In this document: positions 8,212 to 20,809 of the stretch, piece after piece
Position numbering within the stretch: position 1 is the stretch's first letter
How the letters are laid out: the number at the start of each line of letters is the position of its first letter
Origin: CAVUPF01 sp963743285
GTDB lineage: Bacteria; Actinomycetota; Thermoleophilia; Solirubrobacterales; 70-9
Reading direction: 5' to 3'
Assembly: GCA_963743285.1 (NCBI GenBank)
Contig: CAVUPF010000004.1
Span: 124,001 to 188,000, forward strand
Length of the DNA: 64,000 nt
Notes under the pieces: model-generated
Database searches by the model: none
What the model was told of the DNA's origin: nothing
What the model saw: the letters and a program-made list of their open reading frames with translations, nothing else
Translations under genes and position numbers: made by a program

Positions 8212-9602
8212 TGTCGCGCTTCCGCAAAGACCCCGACCCTCGCTTCTGGCGGCTAAACCGCTCGATCGAGTTCGACTGGCGGTTGGCGCCCTACGACATC
8301 GACCAGTCCCAAGCCCACGCTCGGGCGTTGCGGGAGGTCGGCGTGCTCGACGAGGAGGAGTTACGCCAGATCGATGCCGGCCTCGAGCGGGTCCGTGACC
8401 AGATGGGAGAGCACGGCTTCCAGTTCGCCGAGGCCGACGAGGACATCCACATGGCGATCGAGCGCCTGCTCGGTGAGGCGATCGGCTCGCTGGCCGGCAA
8501 GCTGCACACCGGGCGCTCCCGCAACGACCAAGTCGCCACCGACGTGGCGATGGTGGTCCAGGCGCACTCGCTGCGGGCGATCGAGCTCTCGGGGGCGAGT
8601 ATGGAGCAGCTGCTCGACCTGGCCGAGCGCCACCGCGACTGGCCGATGCCCGGCTATACCCACCTGCAGCGGGCTCAGCCGGTCTACCTCGGCCACCACC
8701 TGCTCGCCTACTTCTGGATGCTGGCCCGCGACGTCCTTCGCTTCCAATTCGCGCTCGATAGCGCCGGGGTGATGCCGCTCGGCTCCGGCGCTCTCGCCGG
8801 GACCAACTGGGAGATCGACCGCGCCGCCGTCGCCGCCGACCTCGGCTTTGCGCACGTTAGCCCGAACTCGATCGACGGCGCCTCCAACCGCGACTACGTG
8901 CTCGACTACCTCGCCGCCGCCTCGGCCTGCGCGATGCATCTCTCCCGGCTCGGCTCGGAGATCGTGATCTGGTCGAGCAGCGAGTTCGGCTTCTGCGAAC
9001 TGGATGAGTCCTTCTCCTCGGGGTCGAGCATCATGCCCCAGAAGAAGAACCCCGACTCGGCCGAGCTGCTGCGCGCCAAGAGCCCCCGCGTCGGCGCAGA
9101 CTACGCGACGGTGCTCGGCATGATGCACGCGCTGCCGCTCACCTACGGCAAGGACATGCAGGAGGACAAGGAGCCGCTGTTCGATGCGATCGATACGGTT
9201 GAGATCTGCCTCGACGCGACCGCCGGGATGCTGGAGGGAATTGGGTTTGACCGTGAGCGGCTGGCGGCGGCCTCCGGCGATGAGATGCTGGCGGCAACAG
9301 AGATCGCCGACCTACTAGTCCGCAGGGGCGTACCTTTCCGCGAGGCGCACGGGATCGTCGGCGATCTAGTCCGCGACGCGATCGCCCAGGGTCGGAAGCT
9401 CTCCGAGCTGCCCCCCGAGGAGCTCCGCGCCCGCTCCGAGCACCTCGACGACTCCTACTATGAGGTTCTGAAGCGCGGCAGCTGGCTGGAGTCGAAGCGG
9501 ATCGAGGGCGGGACCGGCAGCGAGGCGCTGGCCAGGCAAATCGAGCTCGCCCGCGAGACCCTCGCGGCGGTCAAGGCGCGGGTCCTCGAAGAGCGGCGGT
9601 GA
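8211..9602 (+). CDS. argH: Argininosuccinate lyase
   Basis: ArgH cleaves argininosuccinate to arginine and fumarate. The 463-residue protein carries the fumarase/aspartase signature GSSIMPQKKNPD, plus HTGRSRNDQVATD and PGYTHLQRAQPV. The N terminus (MSRFRKDPDPRFWRLNRSI) differs from the usual SLWGGRF start but keeps the same length. ATG 8211 overlaps the preceding stop. No argG or other arg gene is visible in the window; the following gene is a DNA repair enzyme read in overlap. Confidence 0.93.
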   Translation: MSRFRKDPDPRFWRLNRSIEFDWRLAPYDIDQSQAHARALREVGVLDEEELRQIDAGLERVRDQMGEHGFQFAEADEDIHMAIERLLGEAIGSLAGKLHTGRSRNDQVATDVAMVVQAHSLRAIELSGASMEQLLDLAERHRDWPMPGYTHLQRAQPVYLGHHLLAYFWMLARDVLRFQFALDSAGVMPLGSGALAGTNWEIDRAAVAADLGFAHVSPNSIDGASNRDYVLDYLAAASACAMHLSRLGSEIVIWSSSEFGFCELDESFSSGSSIMPQKKNPDSAELLRAKSPRVGADYATVLGMMHALPLTYGKDMQEDKEPLFDAIDTVEICLDATAGMLEGIGFDRERLAAASGDEMLAATEIADLLVRRGVPFREAHGIVGDLVRDAIAQGRKLSELPPEELRARSEHLDDSYYEVLKRGSWLESKRIEGGTGSEALARQIELARETLAAVKARVLEERR

Positions 9603-10213
9603 GCGGCACGCGAACCGCTGTCGGGTCTGTGGCGGCGAGCGGCGAGCGGCTCGACGTCGGCTTCTTTAACCGCTCGGTCCATGCGGTCGCCCGCGAGCTG
9701 ATCGGTTGCCACCTCCTCTACGCTGATTGCGGCGGCACGATCGTCGAGACCGAGAGCTATGAGCGCGATGACCCTGCCTGTCACGCATACGCTGGCCGCA
9801 CCGAGCGGACCGCGGTGCTGTTCGGGCCACCGGGGCGTGCCTACGTCTATCTCTCCTACGGGATCCACAGTCTGCTCAACGCGGTCGCCGAACCCGAAGG
9901 CGAGGCGGCGGCAGTGCTGATCCGGGCGCTGCAGCCAACGGTAGGGCTGGAGAAGATGCGGGCGCGGCGCGGTGACCGACCCGACCACGAGCTTTGCTCG
10001 GGCCCGGGTAGATTGACCGAGGCACTCGGCATCGGCCTCGACTCAAATGGCGCCGACCTATGCAGCGACCCGTTCCTGTTACTCGCGCCCGCGCCCGGTT
10101 GGGTCGGCGAGGTGGCGACCGGTCCGCGAGTCGGCATCACCAAGGCGGTCGACCGGCCCTGGCGCTTCTGCGCTTCCGCCAGTCGCTTCGTCTCCCGCCC
10201 CCGCCCGAGTTAA
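9599..10213 (+). CDS. 3-methyladenine DNA glycosylase (AAG/MPG family)
   Basis: This base-excision enzyme removes alkylated purines. The 204-residue product contains FFNRSVHAVARELIGCHL, the catalytic-glutamate region GTIVETESYERDDPACHAY, GPPGRAYVYLSYGIHSLLN and CSGPGRLTEALGI. The GTG start at 9599 overlaps the argH stop as GTGA. Its stop shares the TTAA at 10210-10213 with the convergent penicillin-binding protein gene. Confidence 0.92.
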   Translation: MSGTRTAVGSVAASGERLDVGFFNRSVHAVARELIGCHLLYADCGGTIVETESYERDDPACHAYAGRTERTAVLFGPPGRAYVYLSYGIHSLLNAVAEPEGEAAAVLIRALQPTVGLEKMRARRGDRPDHELCSGPGRLTEALGIGLDSNGADLCSDPFLLLAPAPGWVGEVATGPRVGITKAVDRPWRFCASASRFVSRPRPS

Positions 10214-12396
10214 CCGGCGCCCACGCCACCGCCGCCGCCCGTAGCCGGTGCCGCCGGTTCACTCGGCCCCGGTGCCGCCGGTTCGGCGGGCTTGGACGGC
10301 TTGGCGGGTTCCGACGCGCCCGGCGATTCCCGAGGCGGCGCCGACGGCGCTTCGGATTCGGTCGACGGCGGACTCGGTGTATAGGTCGCGCCCGGGGCGA
10401 CGCCCTTGTGGCCCTTCCCTTCGGTGGCGCTTTCGGCCTTGATCTGCTTCCAGGCACTGATCACCCGGGCCCAGATCTCCGCCGGGAAGGTGCCGCCCAT
10501 CACCGGGCCGCCGTTGTAGAGGGTCGTCATCGGCGTCGTGGAGTTCTCGTAACCGACCCAGACGCAGGCCGTGACTTCTGTGATCGCGCCGCAAAACCAG
10601 GCGTCGGCGTTGTTCTCAGTCGTGCCGGTCTTTCCCCACTCCCCGGATACGCCGACATTGGCTTGGGTCCCGGTGCCGCTGGTCACCACCGTTTCGAGGA
10701 TGTGCTTTGCCTCGATGTCGACACTCGGGGAAACGACCTGGGTATGCAACGGATCGTTCTCGCCGCCCTTGACCGGCTGGCCATTACTGCCGGTTACCTT
10801 CGTGAAGGCGACCGGGCTATCGCCGGGCTGTGGCGCCAGGGTGCCGCTGACTCGGGTCCCGTCATTTGCGATCGTGCTGTAGGCATAGGTCCACCCCAGC
10901 GGGGTCACCCCGTCCTTCAGCCCGCCCAGAACCATTGCCGGGTTGGTCGAGATCGGTTCCGTGTAGCCCATCGCGTGGATCGTGTCGGCGATCGAACCGG
11001 TGCGCTGCCGGAAGTTCTTGCCCTTCAGACTCTTGAGCGCGAGCTGGGAATAGATCGAGTTGTCCGAGTAGGTGGTTGCGCAGATGATGTCGCAGGATCC
11101 GAGATAGGCGTTTTCGTCGTTGTGGACGACGAAGACTTCCCGCCCGTTCTTACCGAAGTGGAAGATCTGAGGCGCGGAGGGGTAGACGGTGTAGGGGGAG
11201 ATCCCCTCTTTGAGCGCCGTGATCAAAGTGAACGGCTTGATCGAGGACCCCGGCTGCCTGTGTCCCTCGGTGGCGAGGTTGAACGGCTCGGTCTGGAAGT
11301 TGGGGCCGCCGACCATTGCCTTGACGCCGGCGTTGCGGTTGTCGATCACGACCACGGAGGCGGTCGGCGGTATTCCTCCCAGGTAGGATCTGACCGCTGC
11401 TTCGGCCGCGCCCTGAAGACGCAGATTAAGCGTCGACCTCACCTTCAGGCCGCCGAAGAAGGCTTTCGCGGCACCGTAGCGTTCGACCAGCTGCTGGCGT
11501 AGCCAGGAGGTGAAGTAGGGTGCCTTGGAGGGGATCTTCGGCGGTTCGATGTCGCGGGGAGGGGGCAGCGCCTGCTTGATCCCTTCCTCGTACTGCTGGT
11601 GGGTGATATAGCCCTGCTGTTCCATCTTTTCCAGCACCAGGTTGCGGCGCCCGAGCGCGTTTTCGGGGTAGACCTTGGGGTCAAAGGCCGAGGGCGAGGC
11701 GATGATCGCCGCCAGCGTTGCCGCCTCCCACGGCTCTAAAACCGAGGCGCATGGCTCGGCCTGTGTCCCGCAGCCCGGGTGCTCCTTGCCGAAGTAAGTG
11801 CGAGCGGCCGCCTCGACCCCATAGGCCCCCTCTCCGAAGTAGATCGTGTTCAGATACTCGGTGAGGATTTTGTCCTTGGTCCAGTGGTGCCCCAATCGGT
11901 AGGCGAGGGCCGCCTCGCGGAACTTCTCGAGGATCGTGCGGCTGCCCTGTGCGGCGAGGGCGTTCTTGACGAACTGCTCGGTAATCGTCGAGGCGCCCTC
12001 CTCGGAACTCTGGCTGAGGACATCGGCAAGCAGCGCCCGTCCTATCCCTCTGAGGTCAACGCCATCGTTTTCGTAGAAGCGCGAGTCCTCGATCGAGACC
12101 ACCGCGTTCTTGATGTAGGGGGAGATCTGGCTCGAGTTGAGCAGGATTTTGTTCTGATCGCTGGTCAGGGTGCCGATCGGCTTTCCCGTCGCGTCCAGGA
12201 CTTCGCTGTTCTTCGACGCCTTGAACTCGGCGAAGTCATAGATCGCCGGCAGATCCTGGGAGACCGCGGCCATCATCCCGAAGATCATCGAGACCAGCCC
12301 CAGAACGCCCAGCCCCAGCAAAATAAAGAGGATGCGCAGCTTCTTAAGGCGCGGCTTGCTGCGTTTGCCCGCCAAGAGAAGGCGGCAGTCTAGCAT
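10210..12396 (-). CDS. Bifunctional class A penicillin-binding protein (PBP1A type)
   Basis: This membrane-anchored peptidoglycan glycosyltransferase/transpeptidase has 728 residues. A Lys/Arg-rich cytoplasmic start is followed by one membrane segment (about residues 21-43). The GT51 domain has EDSRFYENDGVD with the catalytic Glu, GASTITEQFVKN and KDKILTEYLNTIYFGEGAYG. The transpeptidase has GSSIKPF (SxxK), YSDNSIY (SxN) and GKTGTT. The tail is Pro/Ser/Glu-rich then Gly-rich, probably unstructured in the cell wall. ATG 12396 is used, since the upstream open frame is non-conserved. Only nine bases separate this ATG from that of divergent tyrS. Confidence 0.92.
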   Translation of the reverse strand: MLDCRLLLAGKRSKPRLKKLRILFILLGLGVLGLVSMIFGMMAAVSQDLPAIYDFAEFKASKNSEVLDATGKPIGTLTSDQNKILLNSSQISPYIKNAVVSIEDSRFYENDGVDLRGIGRALLADVLSQSSEEGASTITEQFVKNALAAQGSRTILEKFREAALAYRLGHHWTKDKILTEYLNTIYFGEGAYGVEAAARTYFGKEHPGCGTQAEPCASVLEPWEAATLAAIIASPSAFDPKVYPENALGRRNLVLEKMEQQGYITHQQYEEGIKQALPPPRDIEPPKIPSKAPYFTSWLRQQLVERYGAAKAFFGGLKVRSTLNLRLQGAAEAAVRSYLGGIPPTASVVVIDNRNAGVKAMVGGPNFQTEPFNLATEGHRQPGSSIKPFTLITALKEGISPYTVYPSAPQIFHFGKNGREVFVVHNDENAYLGSCDIICATTYSDNSIYSQLALKSLKGKNFRQRTGSIADTIHAMGYTEPISTNPAMVLGGLKDGVTPLGWTYAYSTIANDGTRVSGTLAPQPGDSPVAFTKVTGSNGQPVKGGENDPLHTQVVSPSVDIEAKHILETVVTSGTGTQANVGVSGEWGKTGTTENNADAWFCGAITEVTACVWVGYENSTTPMTTLYNGGPVMGGTFPAEIWARVISAWKQIKAESATEGKGHKGVAPGATYTPSPPSTESEAPSAPPRESPGASEPAKPSKPAEPAAPGPSEPAAPATGGGGGVGAG

Positions 12397-12405
12397 TGCC
12401 CGGCT

Positions 12406-13566
12406 ATGGATCTGACGCGCAACGCGGTCGACGTGCTGCCCGAGGGGATGCTCGCCGAGCAGCTGGCCGCCGGGCGGTCGCTGCGGGTCAAGCTGGGAAT
12501 CGACCCGACCACCGCCGACATCCACCTCGGCCACACCGTCGTGCTGGAGAAGCTGCGCGAGTTCCAACAGGCCGGCCACACCGTCGTGCTGATCATCGGC
12601 GACTTCACGGCGCGGGTCGGCGACCCCAGCGGCCGCTCGACCCAGCGGCCGCTTCCCTCCGGCGAGGAGATCCTCGCCAACGCAGCCACCTACCAGGAGC
12701 AGGCGTTCAGGATTCTCGACCGGGAGCTGACGGAGGTGCGCTTCAACAGCGAATGGCTGCGGATGGAGCCGGAGGCGCTGCTGGGGCTGCTCGCCCAGAC
12801 AACGGTCGCTCGCCTGCTGGAGCGCGATGACTTCCAGAGGCGGCTGGCCGCCGGAACGCCGATCGCCGCCCTGGAGCTGCTCTACCCGCTCCTACAGGGA
12901 TATGACTCGGTGGCGGTCGAGGCCGACGTCGAGCTGGGGGGGACCGACCAGAAGTTCAACCTGCTCGTCGGGCGCGATATCCAGGCGGCCTACGCCCAGC
13001 GCCAGCAATCGATCCTGACGATGCCGATCCTGGTCGGGATCGATGGGGTGCAGAAGATGAGCAAGTCGCTGGGCAACTACGTTGGGGTCACCGACCCACC
13101 GGAGGAGATGTTCGGAAGGCTGATGCGAATCCCAGACGAGGCGATGACCGACTACTACCGGCTGCTGCTTGGCTCGGACCTCCCCGCCGACCTGCCCCCC
13201 AACGATGCGAAGCGGGGGCTGGCGCGGCGGATCGTCGAGCGCTTCCACGACGCCGAAGCCGCGGGCGCCGCCGAGGAGCATTTCAACCGCCTCTTCGTCC
13301 AGCGCGAGCCCCCCGCCAACGTCGAGGAGCTCGGGCTAGGGCCCTATGTGGACGACGACAATGGGCGCGTCCACATGCCGCTGCTGATGGCCGAGGCATT
13401 CGAGATCAGCTCCAGCGAGGCACGACGCCTGATCCGCCAAGGAGGAGTGAGGCTCGATGGGGAGCCGATCCCGGGCGGCGACCTCGACCTCGATGCCGGC
13501 CAACTCGACGGCAAGATCCTGCAGGTCGGCAAGCGCCGCTTCCGCCGGCTTCGCTCGGCCGCCTAG
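12406..13566 (+). CDS. tyrS: Tyrosyl-tRNA synthetase
   Basis: This class I aminoacyl-tRNA synthetase charges tRNA-Tyr. The 386-residue protein has the HIGH-type motif DIHLGHTVVLEKL after KLGIDPTTA, the tyrosine pocket LYPLLQGYDSVAVEADVELGGTDQKFN, and KMSKSLGN. It ends in an S4 RNA-binding domain (SSSEARRLIRQGGVRLDGEP). ATG 12406 may be read from a leaderless transcript because the divergent gene starts nine bases away. Its stop codon overlaps the -35 element of the rRNA promoter. Confidence 0.95.
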   Translation: MDLTRNAVDVLPEGMLAEQLAAGRSLRVKLGIDPTTADIHLGHTVVLEKLREFQQAGHTVVLIIGDFTARVGDPSGRSTQRPLPSGEEILANAATYQEQAFRILDRELTEVRFNSEWLRMEPEALLGLLAQTTVARLLERDDFQRRLAAGTPIAALELLYPLLQGYDSVAVEADVELGGTDQKFNLLVGRDIQAAYAQRQQSILTMPILVGIDGVQKMSKSLGNYVGVTDPPEEMFGRLMRIPDEAMTDYYRLLLGSDLPADLPPNDAKRGLARRIVERFHDAEAAGAAEEHFNRLFVQREPPANVEELGLGPYVDDDNGRVHMPLLMAEAFEISSSEARRLIRQGGVRLDGEPIPGGDLDLDAGQLDGKILQVGKRRFRRLRSAA

Positions 13567-13592
13567 GCAAGGCGCCGTCGCAGCGCTATACT
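13564..13592 (+). promoter_or_regulatory. Candidate rRNA operon promoter
   Basis: TAGGCA (13564-13569, 4 of 6 to TTGACA) and TATACT (13587-13592, 5 of 6 to TATAAT) are exactly 17 bases apart. The TAG of the -35 is the tyrS stop codon. The 16S gene begins about 247 bases downstream, leaving room for the usual leader. The 13593-13838 leader otherwise shows only the processing arm. Confidence 0.5.
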
Positions 13593-13665
13593 CCCGCGTC
13601 CTTCCCGGGGCAGGCCTTTGTCTGCTCCGTGCGTGACAGCGGCGAATCCCGCCGCAGAGGCGCAG

Positions 13666-13689
13666 CGGTCTTTGAAAACTGAGCAGCGT
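13666..13689 (+). other. 16S processing stem, 5' arm
   Basis: CGGTCTTTGAAAACTGAGCA and flanks pair almost perfectly with the sequence at 15438-15462 just after the 16S 3' end. Such leader-spacer helices are cut by RNase III to release pre-16S rRNA. The TTTGAAAACTGAG core also resembles antitermination boxA-like leader elements. Confidence 0.6.
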
Positions 13690-13838
13690 GCACTCCGCGG
13701 ACCCTCGGGTCTGCGGATTGTTTGAGCCCGATCCGCTCGGCTCGTCAGCGTGCCGAGCGGTCTGATTTACCCGTCATGCCGGCCGTCGAGTATGTGTACC
13801 CGGCGGCCAGCCAGGCATGGCAGCTCTTCGTAAGTACC

Positions 13839-15383
<1,545 letters not shown>

Positions 15384-15569
15384 CTAGGGAGACCTAGAAC
15401 GTCGACCGGGCTCCCCGTTGGCTGTGTGCCAACGGGAACGCTGCTCAGTTTTGAGAGACCGCCGACGGAAGTACTCCGTCTCGGCAGCCTCGGTGGACCT
15501 TGAAAACTGCACAAGGCCAATATGGGTATTTAATTTGCGACCCGCCGCTTCGGCGATGGGTCGTATCAC
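15384..15569 (+). other. 16S-23S spacer with two processing arms, no tRNA
   Basis: The 186-base spacer holds the 3' arm of the 16S processing stem (15438-15462) and the 5' arm of the 23S stem (15488-15518). No tRNA-Ile or tRNA-Ala cloverleaf or CCA end is visible. Both arms contain the same TTGAAAACTG-type core. Confidence 0.7.
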
Positions 15570-18572
<3,003 letters not shown>

Positions 18573-18588
18573 ATTTTTCTTACCCTGA

Positions 18589-18619
18589 GGTCTTGTGCGG
18601 TTTTCAAGCTCCACCGGGG
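18589..18619 (+). other. 23S processing stem, 3' arm
   Basis: GGTCTTGTGCGGTTTTCAAG and the following CTCCACCGGGG are the reverse complement, with about four mismatches over 30 bases, of 15488-15518 in the 16S-23S spacer. The two arms bracket the whole 23S gene and should form its RNase III processing helix. Confidence 0.6.
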
Positions 18620-18632
18620 CGGTCTCGCAAAC

Positions 18633-18750
18633 CTCCGGTGGCACATAGCGAGGGGGAGACACCTCTTCCCATTCCGAACAGAGCAGTTAAGCCCCTCAGC
18701 GCCGATGGTACTTGGAGGGCAACCTCCTGGGAGAGTAGGTCGCCGCCGGT
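18633..18750 (+). rRNA. rrf: 5S ribosomal RNA
   Basis: The sequence has the conserved 5S core CCCATTCCGAACAGAGCAGTTAAG, followed by GCGCCGATGGTACTTG and the closing helix CCGGTGGC/GTCGCCGCCGG. It starts about 60 bases after the 23S end and is about 117 bases long; the ends are good to two or three bases. Confidence 0.92.
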
Positions 18751-18762
18751 TTCCTTGACTTC

Positions 18763-18784
18763 GGGCCGCCCTGCGGGGCGGCCC
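18763..18784 (+). terminator. rRNA operon terminator
   Basis: GGGCCGCCC (18763-18771), loop TGCG, and GGGCGGCCC (18776-18784) form a perfect 9-bp GC stem 12 bases after the 5S gene, followed by TCTGTCGTTC. The U-tract is weak, as is usual in actinobacteria. Confidence 0.65.
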
Positions 18785-18792
18785 TCTGTCGT

Positions 18793-19289
18793 TCAGGAGC
18801 GGATCGCGAAACCGCGATCGCCGGTCCGCCGCCGCTCGCCCGGACTGATGGACTGCGGGCGGCGGCGGGACTGGCAGCCCGGCGAAGTTCTCCCAACGGG
18901 CTCCAGCCCGTACTCACCGAGCGTCGCGAAGTCGATCAGCAGGTCGACGGCGTCGGTCAGCCGTGCCGCCAATGTTGTCTTCGTGTCGAACATGGGTTCG
19001 TAAGCTACGGCGACCTTCGGACGGCACTGGAAATCTGCAACGAGGCTTGCAGGGTCATACCTGGCGTAGATCCCGTAGACCGCCGTGGCCTCGCCGCCAA
19101 AAAGACCGAGGGCGCGTCGAGATAGGCACCTCGATGGCTCCAAGTCGACCCGCTGCCGCCCTTCCCCGCTGTGCGGCCAGATCGCGTTGCGGCTTTCGCT
19201 TCCACCAGAAGCACTGCGGACGTTGCGGCAGCGTTGCCGGTCACCGGCAGCGCTGCGAACCCCAGAAGCGCGGTCGGGAGGTCGAGCAC
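18793..19289 (-). pseudogene. Possible degraded coding region, unknown
   Basis: Between the rRNA terminator and murA (18785-19474) there is no intact recognisable gene. On the minus strand two overlapping open frames may be parts of one broken gene. The upstream one (19289 to about 19090) starts MLDLPTALLGFAALPVTG, which could be a signal peptide. The downstream one (about 19130 to 18900) reads LFGGEATAVYGIYARYDPAS and later TDAVDLLIDFATLGEYGLEP, with natural-looking composition. I recognise no family. It may equally be non-coding. Base composition is slightly lower in GC around 19300-19360. Confidence 0.2.
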
Positions 19290-19474
19290 ATGTGTTGCGC
19301 CGTGCTATTGAATAACGATCTGTTCCGATCGACGTTCGGTCTCGCAGTCGAAACGACGCTCCCTCGCAGCGCTGATCCTACGCCGTTCGGCGGCGACTTT
19401 GCAAATGTGCCGCAGAGCGCCCACCGAGGTGTTCGCGGCGACCGCCCGCTCGGTCGTTACCCTTGCCAAGACCT

Positions 19475-20773
19475 ATGGAGAAGTTCGTCATCCAAGGCGG
19501 CGTCCCGCTCTCTGGAGAGCTGACCGTCGCCGGCAACAAGAATGCCGCGCTGCCGATCCTCGCCGCCTGCCTGCTCACCGAGGAGGAGTTGCTGCTGCAC
19601 CGGGTGCCGCGCATCCGCGACACAGAGGCGCAGATCGCCCTGCTGGAGCGGCTCGGGGTGGAGGTCGCCTGGGTCGCCGACAACAGCCTCAGGCTTTGCG
19701 CCGCCGACGTCGGCGAGATCGAGGTCGACCAGGAACTCTCGAGCCGGATCAGAGCCTCGTTCCTGCTCGCAGGGCCGCTGCTGGCACGCTTCGGCGAAGC
19801 CCGGATGCCGCCCCCCGGCGGGGACTTCATCGGACGTCGCCGCCTCGACGCCCACCTCGACGCCTTCAAGGAGCTGGGGGCCCGCGTCGATGGCGACCGC
19901 TGGATCGAGTTGACGGCGCCACCCGGGGGGCTGCGCGCCTGCGCAGTCTTCATGGACGAGCCATCGGTGATGGGCACCGAGAACGCGTTGATGGCGGCGG
20001 CATTGACCCCGGGGCCCACCACGGTAGCCAACGCCGCCTCCGAGCCCCACGTTCAGGACCTCGCCCGGCTGCTGGCCAAGATGGGTGCCGAGGTCGACGG
20101 GATTGGGTCCAACGTGATGACTGTGCACGGCCGCGATCGGCTCGGCGGCGCCGAGCACACGATCTCCCCTGATCACATTGAGGTCGGCAGCTTCATGGCG
20201 CTCGCTGCTGCCACCGGCGGAGAGGTCCGGGTTCGCGACGCCGGGCCTGCCGACCTGGTTATGGTCCGTCGCCAGTTTCGCCGCCTCGGTTTGCGCTCCT
20301 CGGTCGAGGGCGAGGACGTGGTCGTCCCGCCGGGGCAAGTACTGCGCGTCCAAACCGACCTCGGTGACGCGATCCCGAAGATCGAGGACGGCCCTTGGCC
20401 AGCCTTTCCGGCGGATCTCATCTCGATCGCGCTCGCGCTCGCCACCCAAGCAGAGGGCGAGATCCTGATCTTCGAGAAGATGTTCGAGAACCGCCTCTTC
20501 TTTGTCGACAAGTTGGTCGCGATGGGCGCTCGGATCACGTTGTGCGATCCCCACAGGGCGATCGTCAGTGGTCCGAGCCGGCTTCATGGCGAACGCGTCG
20601 AGAGCCCAGACATCCGCGCCGGAATGGCAATGCTCATCGCTGCTCTGGCGGCCGACGGTACCTCGGAGATTGGCAACATCCGCCAGATCGACCGTGGCTA
20701 CGAGCAGATCGACGAACGGCTGCGCGGGCTCGGTGCCCAGATTGAACGGGTCTCTGCCGAGGTCCCGGCGTAG
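19475..20773 (+). CDS. murA: UDP-N-acetylglucosamine 1-carboxyvinyltransferase
   Basis: MurA transfers enolpyruvate from PEP to UDP-GlcNAc, the first committed step of peptidoglycan synthesis. The 432-residue protein has GELTVAGNKNAALPILAA (catalytic Lys/Asn), the mobile loop EARMPPPGGDFIGRRRLDAH, and ADLISIALALATQAEGE. The loop Cys (Cys115 in E. coli) is replaced by Asp117. The same Cys-to-Asp change in Mycobacterium and Chlamydia makes MurA insensitive to fosfomycin. ATG 19475 gives the conserved MEKFVIQGG start; a TTG at 19463 is less likely. hisZ follows after 36 bases. Confidence 0.95.
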   Translation: MEKFVIQGGVPLSGELTVAGNKNAALPILAACLLTEEELLLHRVPRIRDTEAQIALLERLGVEVAWVADNSLRLCAADVGEIEVDQELSSRIRASFLLAGPLLARFGEARMPPPGGDFIGRRRLDAHLDAFKELGARVDGDRWIELTAPPGGLRACAVFMDEPSVMGTENALMAAALTPGPTTVANAASEPHVQDLARLLAKMGAEVDGIGSNVMTVHGRDRLGGAEHTISPDHIEVGSFMALAAATGGEVRVRDAGPADLVMVRRQFRRLGLRSSVEGEDVVVPPGQVLRVQTDLGDAIPKIEDGPWPAFPADLISIALALATQAEGEILIFEKMFENRLFFVDKLVAMGARITLCDPHRAIVSGPSRLHGERVESPDIRAGMAMLIAALAADGTSEIGNIRQIDRGYEQIDERLRGLGAQIERVSAEVPA

Positions 20774-20809
20774 CGGGGCTTTCGCGCTCTCTCTCGTAAG
20801 GTCCGGCGG

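Noticed and set aside
10060..11502. Plus-strand open frame of 480 codons over the PBP gene
   Set aside because: Arg/Gly-rich antisense shadow; the minus-strand PBP has all catalytic motifs.
15384..15569. tRNA gene in the rRNA spacer
   Set aside because: No cloverleaf, T-loop GTTCGAATC-like sequence or CCA end; the spacer is filled by processing arms.
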